Source: a virus | IMG/VR virus record: IMGVR_UViG_3300001041_000047 | Location: 1-29,648 of that record | DNA length: 29,648 bases | Reading direction: 5' to 3' (one strand) | In this document: one piece after another, positions 6,305 to 14,632 of the stretch | How positions within the stretch are numbered: the first letter of the stretch is position 1 | Layout: every line of letters begins with the position of its first letter | Program-made: the position numbers and the translations under genes | Notes under the pieces: generated by a model | What the model saw: the letters and a program-made list of their open reading frames with translations, nothing else | What the model was told of the DNA's origin: nothing | The model's database searches: none

Positions 6305-6643
6305 ATGACTATTCAAGTATCATATTCCGATGAGTATAAAGGTATACATGGGGTTTCAATTGCTACTTATACACCAAGTGGTTTTAATGGTAAAGTTTAC
6401 AAGAAATTAGCTCCTTCTAAATTATTAGTACATAGATTCAAAACTATCACTGATAATACTTTACGTAAGGAAATATATAAAGAAGAGGTTTTGGACAAAT
6501 TAGATCCATATGAAGTTTTGGATAAACTTGGAGTGAATATAGTGCTATTGTGTAATAGAGGAAGAGATACGTTTCCTCATCATATCGAAGCCGCTAAATG
6601 GCTATCTGAGAAAACTGGTATAGAATTATTGGAGGTTGAATAA
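6305..6643 (+). CDS. DUF488-like protein
   Basis: 112 aa, ATG at 6305 after AGGAGG. The C-terminal stretch VNIVLLCNRGRDTFPHHIEA followed by AKWLSEKTGIELLEVE follows the DUF488 pattern (LLCxE..xxCHRxxVAxWLxxxxGxxVxEL), and the preceding LDKLDPYEVLDKLG is also typical. The Cys-His-Arg of DUF488 is replaced by a Pro-His-His variant, so the activity may differ. The molecular role is not established for this family. It is the first gene of a small operon (6305-7666) behind an early-type promoter. Confidence 0.65.
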   Translation: MTIQVSYSDEYKGIHGVSIATYTPSGFNGKVYKKLAPSKLLVHRFKTITDNTLRKEIYKEEVLDKLDPYEVLDKLGVNIVLLCNRGRDTFPHHIEAAKWLSEKTGIELLEVE

Positions 6644-6645
6644 AT

Positions 6646-7167
6646 ATGCTTTTTAATAATGTGCCAAAACAATATTTGATTCTTGAATGTACATTGATCA
6701 CCGGCGTTAAAGAATATTTCTATATTGAAAACTTAGCTGCAAATACTCTTAACTATTTAGACACTAATAGGACACCAGTAAGGTGTTATAAAATTAAAGA
6801 CCTGTATTTAGGAAATACTGCTCTTATTTTAGAGAACTTAGATAAGACTAAGGTTATTAATTTACATATAAATAACCTTTTGACCTATTCAAATATAACT
6901 AAGAATATTTTATTAATGAGTTTACGTGAATATAATGAGTTTATCACTAAAAATTGTATCACTGATTGTATTCATTGGAAATCACCTCATTGTAAATTAA
7001 ATATTGAGAATACTGATGATCTAGGAGTGCATTGTAATAATATTGCTTTACTACATAATACACCCGATAATGAGAAAGGTGGTATTATAAAAGTATATTC
7101 TGTCTGGGATGGAATTAAAATGTTTGTCCACAAACTAATCAAAACAATATATAAAGGTGGTGGATAA
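6646..7167 (+). CDS. Unknown 173-aa phage protein
   Basis: ATG at 6646, two bases after the previous stop, with its GGAGG inside the end of that gene, so translation is coupled. The protein mixes beta-type segments (YLILECTLITGVKEYFYIEN) with a helical C-terminus. It has five cysteines and a CxxxIHW...HCKL stretch around residues 105-120. I recognise no domain. It probably belongs to the same transcript as the DUF488-like gene. Confidence 0.7.
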   Translation: MLFNNVPKQYLILECTLITGVKEYFYIENLAANTLNYLDTNRTPVRCYKIKDLYLGNTALILENLDKTKVINLHINNLLTYSNITKNILLMSLREYNEFITKNCITDCIHWKSPHCKLNIENTDDLGVHCNNIALLHNTPDNEKGGIIKVYSVWDGIKMFVHKLIKTIYKGGG

Positions 7168-7170
7168 ACG

Positions 7171-7392
7171 ATGAAGAAAATGCCAACTATTGTAATTGAA
7201 TTTAATAAGGATATTATTTTCACATTCAGTAAGTATATTAGTAATGATGATATCAGAATATCTACATTAACTCTTATTGGAAAAACTACTGATGGAGATT
7301 GTGAATGTATTGTAAACTCCCGTTATATTGTGAAAATTGACCATAGAGATATTATGAAGATTACTTATGTGAAGGAGAATGTAAATGTTTAA
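7171..7392 (+). CDS. Small protein, paralogue of the next gene
   Basis: 73 aa. Pattern: IVIEFNKDIIFTF...RISTLTLIGKTTDGDCECIVN...YIVKIDHRDIMKITYV. This aligns along its length with the 7385 product, so the pair arose by tandem duplication. Predominantly beta strands are likely. The stop overlaps the next start by eight bases. The function is unknown. Confidence 0.7.
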   Translation: MKKMPTIVIEFNKDIIFTFSKYISNDDIRISTLTLIGKTTDGDCECIVNSRYIVKIDHRDIMKITYVKENVNV

Positions 7393-7666
7393 TCATCAAC
7401 CTATTAAAATCGAATTTAATGATGAGATACGCTTCACTGAGCTTTGTGATGGTAATGTTGAAGAGTTACGAACTGCTGAATTGTTGTTGGTTGAAAAAAG
7501 TTCATGTGGAGATTTGTTATGTGTAGTTAATGAAGGACAATATCTTGTAGATATAGATAGTAGGGATATTAAAAACGTACGATATATTGAAACTTTAAAA
7601 AGTTATATTAAGAGAGTGAGCTTAAATCATTTTGATATTGATACTTTAGATTGGGATAAGAAATAA
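7385..7666 (+). CDS. Small protein, paralogue of the previous gene
   Basis: 93 aa. It shares with the 7171 product the frame IKIEFNDEIRFT...RTAELLLVEKSSCGDLLCVV...YLVDIDSRDIKNVRYIE, then adds a ~25-residue C-terminal tail ending DTLDWDKK. The start overlaps the upstream stop, which suggests coupled translation and possibly a joint complex. The function is unknown. A terminator follows at 7684. Confidence 0.7.
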   Translation: MFNHQPIKIEFNDEIRFTELCDGNVEELRTAELLLVEKSSCGDLLCVVNEGQYLVDIDSRDIKNVRYIETLKSYIKRVSLNHFDIDTLDWDKK

Positions 7667-7683
7667 CTACATAATGAACTCAT

Positions 7684-7720
7684 ATATAAAGGGAAGAATT
7701 TATCTTCCCTTTATATTTTT
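7684..7720 (+). terminator. Rho-independent terminator of the 6305-7666 operon
   Basis: Stem ATATAAAGGGAAGA / TCTTCCCTTTATAT with a five-base loop, followed by T-run. Confidence 0.9.
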
Positions 7721-7740
7721 ATTATTAAAGAGGTGATATA

Positions 7741-8472
7741 TTGACACAAACAAATGGAGAATTGGAAAAAATAAGCAGGGTTATAATACGACCAACTAAA
7801 GAATTATCATTAAGAATGCATGTTAGATTATTAAGAGAAACCGATGGGAGAAAAGAAAACTTCCATAAAGTAGTTACATATGGTAGTAAGAACTACCTTA
7901 GTTTAGATATTCAAGGATATCTTACTCTTGAACTTAAAAGAGATGACTGGTCACCAGATAAATGGCTGAGAATAACTCAAGCTAATATTTTTCATGTCAT
8001 TAAAGGTTTTAAAGCGATGTTAAACTCTATATATACTGGAGATATATTCGCAGTCACTAAAGGTAAGAAAACGATTATGTATAAGGGCAAAGTTAATGAG
8101 CATACCCAAAACTTAAATAATTTGGGTACTAATAATTGGTTAAGGATTTCACCGGCAATTATATATGATGAAAATGACATATCATATGAAGGAGTGATTC
8201 TATATATTAATAAAACTGAAAACTATGTACCATTATCAATTGATGAATTTGAATCATTATTATATGCTCTTGAAAAAGTAGATATTTTCTTATATTCACA
8301 GGAGATACTGAATTATTTTATGCTTAGTCTAAAAGATCAAAAATTAGAAATTCAACCTACATTTAAGAAAGTATTTAATAAATCCGATCATCCTATATTT
8401 AATAAGGAAGCTGAAGAAGTTAAAAGTACAATATTCAAAGAAGAAAGTCCTAAAGAATTCTTTGGTATTTAG
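7741..8472 (+). CDS. Unknown 243-aa phage protein
   Basis: TTG start at 7741 after AGAGGTGATA. The N-terminal part looks beta-rich (KELSLRMHVRLL, KNYLSLDIQGYLTLELK) and is followed by a central NIFHVIKGFKAML helix. Near residue 165 there is a segment NYVPLSIDEFESLLYALEKV. The C-terminal tail is charged (EEVKSTIFKEESPKEFFGI). The layout recalls small single-strand-binding or replication-accessory proteins, but no specific motif supports that, so I leave it unnamed. Confidence 0.65.
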   Translation: MTQTNGELEKISRVIIRPTKELSLRMHVRLLRETDGRKENFHKVVTYGSKNYLSLDIQGYLTLELKRDDWSPDKWLRITQANIFHVIKGFKAMLNSIYTGDIFAVTKGKKTIMYKGKVNEHTQNLNNLGTNNWLRISPAIIYDENDISYEGVILYINKTENYVPLSIDEFESLLYALEKVDIFLYSQEILNYFMLSLKDQKLEIQPTFKKVFNKSDHPIFNKEAEEVKSTIFKEESPKEFFGI

Positions 8473-8475
8473 AAA

Positions 8476-8489
8476 TATATATTATAATG
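8476..8489 (+). promoter_or_regulatory. Early-type promoter motif
   Basis: TATATATTATAATG, a close variant of the 34-bp repeats, 34 nt before the ATG at 8523. Confidence 0.45.
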
Positions 8490-8522
8490 CTAATATAACA
8501 AAATAAAGGAGGTAAAAATACT

Positions 8523-8906
8523 ATGAAACTATTAGATAAATACGAGGATATCTCTACATCATTAGAGCATATCGTAAGGAACTTTAGCTTATATCAAATC
8601 AAAGATATTAATTTCTACACTGAGCCACAAAAAGATCAAAGGATTAAAGACATAATTCTATATATAAAAGGAGTCACTTTGTATGATCCTATCAGTGGAA
8701 GAGAGGTTGAGATTGCATGTAAATATGATGGACCTTTCTTAACAACCTTTAATATATTCTCAGTTACTATTTCAAACTCATTAGATAGTTCAATTATTAC
8801 TATATCAACTAATATTGATGCTCTTGAAGAATCTATTGAGCGTACCAACATAATTAAGATCATTGGATTGTTAAAAACTAAGCGTAGACAAAGATCGAGT
8901 AGATAA
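8523..8906 (+). CDS. Unknown 127-aa phage protein
   Basis: ATG at 8523 after AAAGGAGG. The product has an N-terminal helix (LLDKYEDISTSLEHIVRNF), a beta-rich middle and a basic C-terminus (LKTKRRQRSSR) that could bind nucleic acid. No family is recognised. The gene is followed at 14 nt by 8921, probably in one transcript. Confidence 0.65.
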   Translation: MKLLDKYEDISTSLEHIVRNFSLYQIKDINFYTEPQKDQRIKDIILYIKGVTLYDPISGREVEIACKYDGPFLTTFNIFSVTISNSLDSSIITISTNIDALEESIERTNIIKIIGLLKTKRRQRSSR

Positions 8907-8920
8907 AAAGAGGTGTGAGG

Positions 8921-9574
8921 ATGAAAGAAGAGAAGATAAGAGTGTTCATGGGGAGATTGGTATTGACTTCAGGGGATGAATTTCATGAAGTTGAATTATT
9001 CTATCCGAGTAAGAAACTTAAGAAAGGTTTCGGTTACATTAAAGGAAATCTAGTATATATTTTTCATGGTCGGATAGAAAAGTTTAAGAAGAGTAGTCTA
9101 AAAGCTGGGGTATATAGTAAAGGTAATGAGTACATATTTATTGAACCGACTATAGATAAAAGTCTATATTCTCTAGATAACATAATCGAATTGAATCTTG
9201 ATAAGATATTTAACGAAGTTTCCAAGGATGAGACTAACTTTATTTCACCAGAAGATATTGAGGTCATAAATATTAATGCTGAAGTTTATGTACCTACGAT
9301 AAAGGAAGATGATGATTTTCTAAAGTACATTGTTAAGAGAATAATCATTGAGAAAAAAATTAATCTTAAAAACTATAAGGGCAAATTCACCAATCAATAT
9401 GCCCTTAATAATATGAAATCTGGTTTAAACAAAGAAACCAAAATGACAGTAACTAATTTTAAAATCTGGTGTGAAATCCTAGATGTCAAATGGGAAATTA
9501 TGATTTCTGATAATGGAACTGATAAGTTGAATCCATTATCAGATGATATAATAGTTTCTAGTAATCAATTCTAA
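8921..9574 (+). CDS. Unknown 217-aa phage protein
   Basis: I start at ATG 8921, which sits six bases after AGAGGTG. The GTG at 8915 would overlap that ribosome site. The first half reads as beta strands (RVFMGRLVLTSGDEFHEVEL, GFGYIKGNLVYIFHGRIEKF), and the second half has KGKFTNQYALNNMKSGLNKE followed by a Trp-rich stretch (KIWCEILDVKWEIMI). No domain is recognised. Confidence 0.65.
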   Translation: MKEEKIRVFMGRLVLTSGDEFHEVELFYPSKKLKKGFGYIKGNLVYIFHGRIEKFKKSSLKAGVYSKGNEYIFIEPTIDKSLYSLDNIIELNLDKIFNEVSKDETNFISPEDIEVININAEVYVPTIKEDDDFLKYIVKRIIIEKKINLKNYKGKFTNQYALNNMKSGLNKETKMTVTNFKIWCEILDVKWEIMISDNGTDKLNPLSDDIIVSSNQF

Positions 9575-9598
9575 AATTAGGGAAGGGGTGTTTTTATA

Positions 9599-9766
9599 GT
9601 GTGGCCCAGTTGGTATGAAAATTATTATTCAAGTTCATTCTGTAGTTGTATGGATATTGATTTTGAAAGTATTCAATATTATTTATTTGAATGGCGTGAA
9701 TTAACAAGTAAAGTAATTCGATGTTATATAGATAAAGGGGATTTACGTTCTTCTCATCCACCGTAG
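9599..9766 (+). CDS. Small 55-aa protein
   Basis: GTG at 9599 behind GGGAAGGGGTG, stop TAG at 9764. The product begins MWPSWYENYYSSSFCSC and is rich in Tyr, Trp and Ser, with a CSC pair and a final basic stretch. The strong ribosome site, placement in an otherwise unexplained gap and same strand as its neighbours support a real gene. The function is unknown. Confidence 0.55.
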   Translation: MWPSWYENYYSSSFCSCMDIDFESIQYYLFEWRELTSKVIRCYIDKGDLRSSHPP

Positions 9767-9821
9767 TATTTAATCAATTTGATATCTATATAAATTTAAA
9801 TAAAAGAGGAGAGAGTGTAGG

Positions 9822-10238
9822 ATGAGTGAATTTTGGTTATCTGAAAAGTCTAAGGAGAAAATCGATAAACACATTATAGATGTCTTTATCGATAGTATTA
9901 ACTTTGCTATGGATTTGTGCACTATCGATAATCAAGATAGTGAAGAAAATCCCCTTACCCAGAAACATATCGAATGTATAATTAGGAATAGTAAAACTGT
10001 AATTAGTCATTGGTATCCACCAGAGTGTATACATGATGTTGAAATAACATTCGTTGGTCGTATGGCTAAAATACAAGTTGATGTTGATTTTGAAGTCATT
10101 GAGAAATATTTATTGTCACAGAATAACGGTAAGCCTCCATCGGGTAGCAGTATAACCCATGAAAATAAACCTAAAAAATCTAAATCAAAACCTAAGAATA
10201 CTAAACCCATAATTACTAAACCGAATTACTTAAACTAA
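9822..10238 (+). CDS. Unknown 138-aa protein with Lys/Pro-rich tail
   Basis: ATG at 9822 after AGAGGAGAG. Residues 1-105 look like an alpha/beta domain with a conserved-looking WYPPECIHDVEITFVGRMAK segment. Residues ~108-138 are a low-complexity basic tail (KPKKSKSKPKNTKPIITKP), which often contacts nucleic acid or acts as a flexible tether. No family is recognised. A terminator follows immediately. Confidence 0.65.
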   Translation: MSEFWLSEKSKEKIDKHIIDVFIDSINFAMDLCTIDNQDSEENPLTQKHIECIIRNSKTVISHWYPPECIHDVEITFVGRMAKIQVDVDFEVIEKYLLSQNNGKPPSGSSITHENKPKKSKSKPKNTKPIITKPNYLN

Positions 10239-10239
10239 T

Positions 10240-10273
10240 AAAAATAACGGAGAGAAATCTCCGTTATTTTTTT
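10240..10273 (+). terminator. Rho-independent terminator
   Basis: Stem AAAAATAACGGAG / CTCCGTTATTTTT with loop AGAAAT and a long T-run. Confidence 0.9.
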
Positions 10274-10297
10274 ATAATCACTTTTAAAACAAGAGTT

Positions 10298-10309
10298 AAC
10301 AAATTTATA
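10298..10309 (+). promoter_or_regulatory. AACA(N)6TW late-type promoter motif
   Basis: AACA AATTTA TA, followed by ATAGA; the predicted start at 10309 is 26 nt before the ATG at 10335. The TATAAT inside it could also serve as a host -10 box, but no -35 is visible. Confidence 0.5.
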
Positions 10310-10334
10310 ATAGACTTACGAATGGAGTGATTAA

Positions 10335-13001
10335 ATGCGAATACTTTATTTATGTCTTAAGAATTATGCTAGTATATATACTGCAATGAAAAAGAAGAAA
10401 TTAATATTGGATCTTAGTAAATCTAAGAATAGGATAGTGTTATTAATTGGAGACAATGGTACAGGAAAGACATCAATTATGAGTGCACTACAACCATTTG
10501 CTTATTCAGGTAATGGTGATGTACGTAACTCTGAAGATTTAATACTACCTGAAGTTGATGGTTATAAAGAGATCCATATAGAAAATGGAGAAGTTGTTTA
10601 TATCATAAAACATCACTATATTTATAATAAAACTACTGGAAGAACTATTAAGAGTTTCATTACTAAAGATGGTATTGAACTAAATTCAAATGGTAATGTT
10701 AAATCATTTATAGAGATAGTATTATTGGAACTGGGTCTTGAAATTGATTTTTTAAAATTATTAAGATTGGGATCGAATGTGACTAATTTCATAGATATGA
10801 AAGCATCTGAAAGAAAGAACTTTACATCTGAATTATTATCAGATATTGACATATACTCACAATTTTATAAAAAAATAAATGAAGATACTAGAATATTAAA
10901 AACCGTGTTAAGATCGGTTATAGAGAAGATCGATAAATTAAAAATCCTAGATGAACAAGATATAGTTAATGAAATATTATTATTGAGTAATAAATTAACT
11001 GATTTAAATCTAAAGAAAGATAATATTAATAGTTCTATGTGGACTAAACGAGGCGCTTTAGAAAGTCTAGTTCCAGAGGGAGTTAAAGAATTTTTAACTA
11101 CATTAAATGATGAAAGTGAACAGGCTAAAGTTTTAGCTAATATAATAAAACATGATCGAGATAAACTTAAGAAACTGGATGTAATAATTATAGATAGTGT
11201 CGATGATAGTTTAATGACTATCTCATCCAATATAAATAATAATGAGAATTTGATTACCACCAATACTAATATGATAAATTTCTATTTTAAACAATTAGAA
11301 ATCTATTTTACACAAAAAGACGAAAAAGAAAATAGTCTAAAGTATATATCATCAGATTCAGAATATAGTAAATTAAGTGATATGTATCTACAGTTCAGTA
11401 AGACTAAAGAAAAATATGATAAATTATATAAAAATTATGTATCTAAATGTACTAAAGAAGATATGTTAACCGCTCTTAGACTAATGCAAGAAATTGATAG
11501 TTTCATATCCAATATCCATACATTTAATCATGATGGGGTAGTTAAAGTCATTGATCACATCATGAATAGAGATAACATTGATTACATAATTAAAGAAAAT
11601 GTTAATGATATTGACAGTAAGATTTCCAATCTAAAACTTATGAATTCAAATAATGATACTAATAAGAATAAAGTATTCATACTAATGAAACCAACAGAAT
11701 GTAGAGTAAATAATTGCTCGTATATAAATTTCTATAAAACTATGAGTGGGAATACAAATGAGACTCCAATTAGTAAAATTAAGAAGGATATTAATATATT
11801 AGAAGATAAAAGAGAATTCTTTTTATCATTAGGAGATATTAATAAGAATATAGAGTATATATTACTTCTTATTAAATCAAATTCAGTTCTTATTAATAAG
11901 ATGCCCGAACCATTCTTTGATATAACAAAATTATTAACCTCAATTAAGAATTGTTTACCTTTCTTTAATGAAAATAAAGTAACTGCATATATAACTGCTT
12001 TAGAAGAATTAGAAGATTATAGACAGTTGAAAGATAAGCTTAAAGATATTAAAAAGGAATTAACCTTTATAGAGAAAAATGCCGTATCATTATCATCCAT
12101 GAGAAAAGAATTAAGTGATTTAGATATTAACATTTACAAGATACAAACGGATATAGAGAAATTAAAGACAGATAACTTAAAACTTACTAAAAGAAACGAT
12201 AATTTTAGGGTTTTATTCGAGTCTTTAAGTACGTACAAAGAGATATCTCTAAATATCGAGCTTAAACGAAAAGAACTAGAACGTTTGCTCTCGTCGATAG
12301 AAAATAAGAAAGGGATAAGTAAAAGGATCGAAGAATTTGTACTTTTCAAACAAGATCAAGAGAAAAAAATCATCGTGTTAAATAATGAAATAAAGAAAAT
12401 TGAAGATAATATCAATAATAATAAATTTAAACTAAAAGAATTTGAGTTATTAAGTAAAGAAAGAATTCTTTTGGAAGATAAGTTTGACGAAATAAGTATT
12501 TTGAGAGAAGCTCTTTCATCTAATAAAGGAATGCCATTATTATTTATTCAGTTATATCTTAAGAATACCAAAATGATAGTTAATAACCTATTGGACTTTA
12601 TATTTAAGGGCGAATTAGAGATTGATGATTTTGAAATTAATGATAAAGAGTTTAAAATCCCTTATATTAAAAATGGCATTAGAGTAAATGATATTATATC
12701 CACGTCCCAAGGTGAAATGAGTTTTGTATCTTTAGCATTATCATTCGCATTAATAACTCAATCTATAGAGAAATATAATATATTATTATTAGATGAAATT
12801 GATTCGACATTAAGCCAAAAAAATAGACCTTTGTTTCTAAGCATACTTGAAAAACAATTGGATATCATAAATGCTAAACAAGCTTTTCTTACAACACATA
12901 GTAATGTATTTGATAATTACCCAGTTGATCTAATAATAACATCAGATGTTAATATAGATAATTATACTGACGTTAATATATTATTTTCATATGCGGCATA
13001 A
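10335..13001 (+). CDS. sbcC: SbcC/Rad50-type recombination ATPase (T4 gp46-like)
   Basis: 888 aa, ATG at 10335 after GGAGTG. Walker A is GDNGTGKTS at residues 39-47. Long coiled coils run from ~180 to ~420 and ~480 to ~720. The C-terminal ABC half has signature STSQGEMS, Walker B ILLLDEID, D-loop STLS and H-loop TTHS. This is the ATPase of the Mre11/Rad50 (SbcD/SbcC, gp47/gp46) complex, which processes DNA ends for recombination-dependent replication. The hinge has Cys456-x4-Cys461 (TECRVNNCSY) instead of the usual CxxC zinc hook. No nuclease partner (SbcD/gp47) is in the window. The gene is transcribed alone, with a late-type promoter motif upstream and a bidirectional terminator downstream. 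Confidence 0.9.
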   Translation: MRILYLCLKNYASIYTAMKKKKLILDLSKSKNRIVLLIGDNGTGKTSIMSALQPFAYSGNGDVRNSEDLILPEVDGYKEIHIENGEVVYIIKHHYIYNKTTGRTIKSFITKDGIELNSNGNVKSFIEIVLLELGLEIDFLKLLRLGSNVTNFIDMKASERKNFTSELLSDIDIYSQFYKKINEDTRILKTVLRSVIEKIDKLKILDEQDIVNEILLLSNKLTDLNLKKDNINSSMWTKRGALESLVPEGVKEFLTTLNDESEQAKVLANIIKHDRDKLKKLDVIIIDSVDDSLMTISSNINNNENLITTNTNMINFYFKQLEIYFTQKDEKENSLKYISSDSEYSKLSDMYLQFSKTKEKYDKLYKNYVSKCTKEDMLTALRLMQEIDSFISNIHTFNHDGVVKVIDHIMNRDNIDYIIKENVNDIDSKISNLKLMNSNNDTNKNKVFILMKPTECRVNNCSYINFYKTMSGNTNETPISKIKKDINILEDKREFFLSLGDINKNIEYILLLIKSNSVLINKMPEPFFDITKLLTSIKNCLPFFNENKVTAYITALEELEDYRQLKDKLKDIKKELTFIEKNAVSLSSMRKELSDLDINIYKIQTDIEKLKTDNLKLTKRNDNFRVLFESLSTYKEISLNIELKRKELERLLSSIENKKGISKRIEEFVLFKQDQEKKIIVLNNEIKKIEDNINNNKFKLKEFELLSKERILLEDKFDEISILREALSSNKGMPLLFIQLYLKNTKMIVNNLLDFIFKGELEIDDFEINDKEFKIPYIKNGIRVNDIISTSQGEMSFVSLALSFALITQSIEKYNILLLDEIDSTLSQKNRPLFLSILEKQLDIINAKQAFLTTHSNVFDNYPVDLIITSDVNIDNYTDVNILFSYAA

Positions 13002-13006
13002 TAAAA

Positions 13007-13040
13007 AAAGAAGTTGTGTATTAATACACAACTTCTTTTT
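13007..13040 (+). terminator. Bidirectional terminator
   Basis: AAGAAGTTGTGTA / TACACAACTTCTT stem flanked by A-run and T-run, so it serves both the plus-strand ATPase gene and the small minus-strand gene at 13042. Confidence 0.85.
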
Positions 13041-13041
13041 A

Positions 13042-13119
13042 TTATTCCAATATAAGCTCACAACCAAAATCTAATAAATCCTTTTCCTCAAAATAAACAC
13101 CCCATGGTATAATACTCAT
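13042..13119 (-). CDS. Tiny 25-aa protein with its own promoter and terminator
   Basis: ATG at 13119 (minus) after GAAAGAGG with eight-base spacing, TAA at 13042-13044. The product begins MSIIPWGVYFEEKDLL and ends GCELILE. It is acidic, with one Trp and one Cys. It is bracketed by an early-type promoter motif (13161-13173) and the hairpin at 13007-13040. This complete unit layout argues that it is translated. The function is unknown; very small early phage proteins often bind host enzymes, but that is speculation. Confidence 0.5.
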   Translation of the reverse strand: MSIIPWGVYFEEKDLLDFGCELILE

Positions 13120-13160
13120 TTCAAAAACCTCTTTCATATTATATTTTTATTCTATCTATT

Positions 13161-13173
13161 AATATAATATATA
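13161..13173 (-). promoter_or_regulatory. Early-type promoter motif (minus strand)
   Basis: On the minus strand this reads TATATATTATATT, the same core as 5465 and 6258, 42 nt upstream of the tiny gene at 13119. Confidence 0.4.
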
Positions 13174-13203
13174 CTTGAATATATCAACATTACGAATCTT
13201 ATA

Positions 13204-13244
13204 AATTAATGAGGATGTACATATTATGTACATCCTCATTAATT
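13204..13244 (-). terminator. Hairpin terminator of the 13246-14484 gene
   Basis: Perfect 19-bp arms (AATTAATGAGGATGTACAT) with a three-base loop, immediately after the minus-strand stop codon. Confidence 0.8.
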
Positions 13245-13245
13245 T

Positions 13246-14484
13246 TCAATTATCTGTGGGTGAATACCATTCTATTACTTTATATGCTCTTCCAGATACA
13301 TCAGTAGCATAGTTTCCATCATTACTAAATTTAATTTTACCAACATCTCTCTTAGTTGGTATGGGGTAATCATTTATTTGTTGTGAGTCTCTATCTAGAG
13401 CGATAAAGTGCCATTCACCGGTGTCTATACATTTCTTTATATAGATTTGAACACCACGATTTTCATATTCAATATATTTATTACCGGCTTCACTTCTAAA
13501 GGGTCTATCCATACCATCAAGCCTATCTTGAATCATCTGATCGTACCTGTCGGTATCTTCATCATTATCTGACATACCCCGTAAGTTACCTAATAATTCA
13601 CGGGGATCTAAACCCTCATCCTCTTTAGTATTACCATAATCTCTGATAAAGTTACCCCTACCATGACTAATAATTTTAGATAAATAAGCTGAAGCTAAAC
13701 GATCATTACTATTACCACCTTCAGCTTCTTTAGTTTTAGCATCTACTTTGAATTTGAAATCAGTAACTATCTTCTTAACATTGGCTATCTCTTTTATAAC
13801 AGATAATTTATTTACTTTAGATGCTAAAACAGTTTGTGCCAAGTCAGTTATATACTTACTGATACCACGAACTTTAGCATCTTCCATTTGTCGATATTTC
13901 TTTTCTAAATCTTTAGAAAATATATTAACTTCATTTAATAATGCGTATAAGAGAGTAAGTTCTTCAGCGAATTCTTTTTTATAGGGATTATCTTGCTTTT
14001 TAAGTTTATCATAACCTCGTCTTTGTTCATCGATAATACCATCTTCAATATCATCATCTTCATCTCGATGTAAGAGTTCATCAATATCAATAAGATTAGA
14101 TAAGGCATCGTCATTTTTATTACCGATTTCATTCTCTTCTGAAAAATCAGTAATTGTTCCCATTGACATCATAGTTGCATTTAATCCACTATGTTTTTTA
14201 TTCTTCTTTTTTTTCTTAGTATGTGATGAGAATAATATTTGTTCAGGTTCATCTTGAATAATAACTTGTTTAGATTCACTCTTAGGTTTTTCTTTAACTT
14301 CCTTTATTGGTTCTATAATAGGATTTATTTTTGCCTTAGGCTCTGGACTTTTAGGTTTAGTATATTCAGGACTATATTTTGTCTGATTAACAACAGGTAT
14401 ACGTTTTTTTAAAGATTTAATCTCAGAAATCATATCATTTCTATTAATAGGCATATTAATTTGGATATGGTATCTTTCGTCCAT
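13246..14484 (-). CDS. Unknown 412-aa charged, coiled-coil phage protein
   Basis: I start at ATG 14484, nine bases after GGAAGG. An in-frame GTG at 14493 lies too close to that site. Residues ~30-110 are low complexity (Lys/Pro/Glu-rich, with HTKKKKKNKKH). An acidic block follows (HRDEDDDIEDGIIDE). Residues ~160-260 look helical or coiled-coil. The C-terminus has a compact segment (YIKKCIDTGEWHFIALDRDS). This looks like a scaffold or internal virion protein, but no family is recognised. It is convergent with the ATPase gene and divergent from the DNA polymerase gene. Confidence 0.7.
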   Translation of the reverse strand: MDERYHIQINMPINRNDMISEIKSLKKRIPVVNQTKYSPEYTKPKSPEPKAKINPIIEPIKEVKEKPKSESKQVIIQDEPEQILFSSHTKKKKKNKKHSGLNATMMSMGTITDFSEENEIGNKNDDALSNLIDIDELLHRDEDDDIEDGIIDEQRRGYDKLKKQDNPYKKEFAEELTLLYALLNEVNIFSKDLEKKYRQMEDAKVRGISKYITDLAQTVLASKVNKLSVIKEIANVKKIVTDFKFKVDAKTKEAEGGNSNDRLASAYLSKIISHGRGNFIRDYGNTKEDEGLDPRELLGNLRGMSDNDEDTDRYDQMIQDRLDGMDRPFRSEAGNKYIEYENRGVQIYIKKCIDTGEWHFIALDRDSQQINDYPIPTKRDVGKIKFSNDGNYATDVSGRAYKVIEWYSPTDN

Positions 14485-14552
14485 AAAAACCACCCTTCCT
14501 TAGTAATATGTATTAATTATTATAATGAATGACATTGATCATGATAAATGTT

Positions 14553-14568
14553 TATATATTATAATAAG
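14553..14568 (+). promoter_or_regulatory. Early-type promoter motif upstream of DNA polymerase
   Basis: TATATATTATAATAAG, like 8476-8489, 65 nt before the polymerase ATG. With the site at 14597 this would give the polymerase two promoter classes. Confidence 0.35.
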
Positions 14569-14596
14569 GTACAGTTTGAATTATTATTTTCGTTTT

Positions 14597-14608
14597 AACA
14601 ATTGTATA
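14597..14608 (+). promoter_or_regulatory. AACA(N)6TW late-type promoter motif
   Basis: AACA ATTGTA TA followed by ATAGA; the predicted start at 14608 is 25 nt before the ATG at 14633. It is almost identical to the site at 10298. Confidence 0.5.
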
Positions 14609-14632
14609 ATAGAAAGGTGTTGATTTATATTT

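Noticed and set aside
10865-11263. Antisense ORFs inside the SbcC gene and other minus-strand ORFs
   Set aside because: They lack ribosome sites and have compositions of frame shadows opposite recognised genes.
14597-14610. TATAAT at 14605 as a host sigma-A promoter
   Set aside because: No acceptable -35 box lies about 17 bp upstream. The AACA(N)6TW reading explains all similar sites better, although host use is not excluded.
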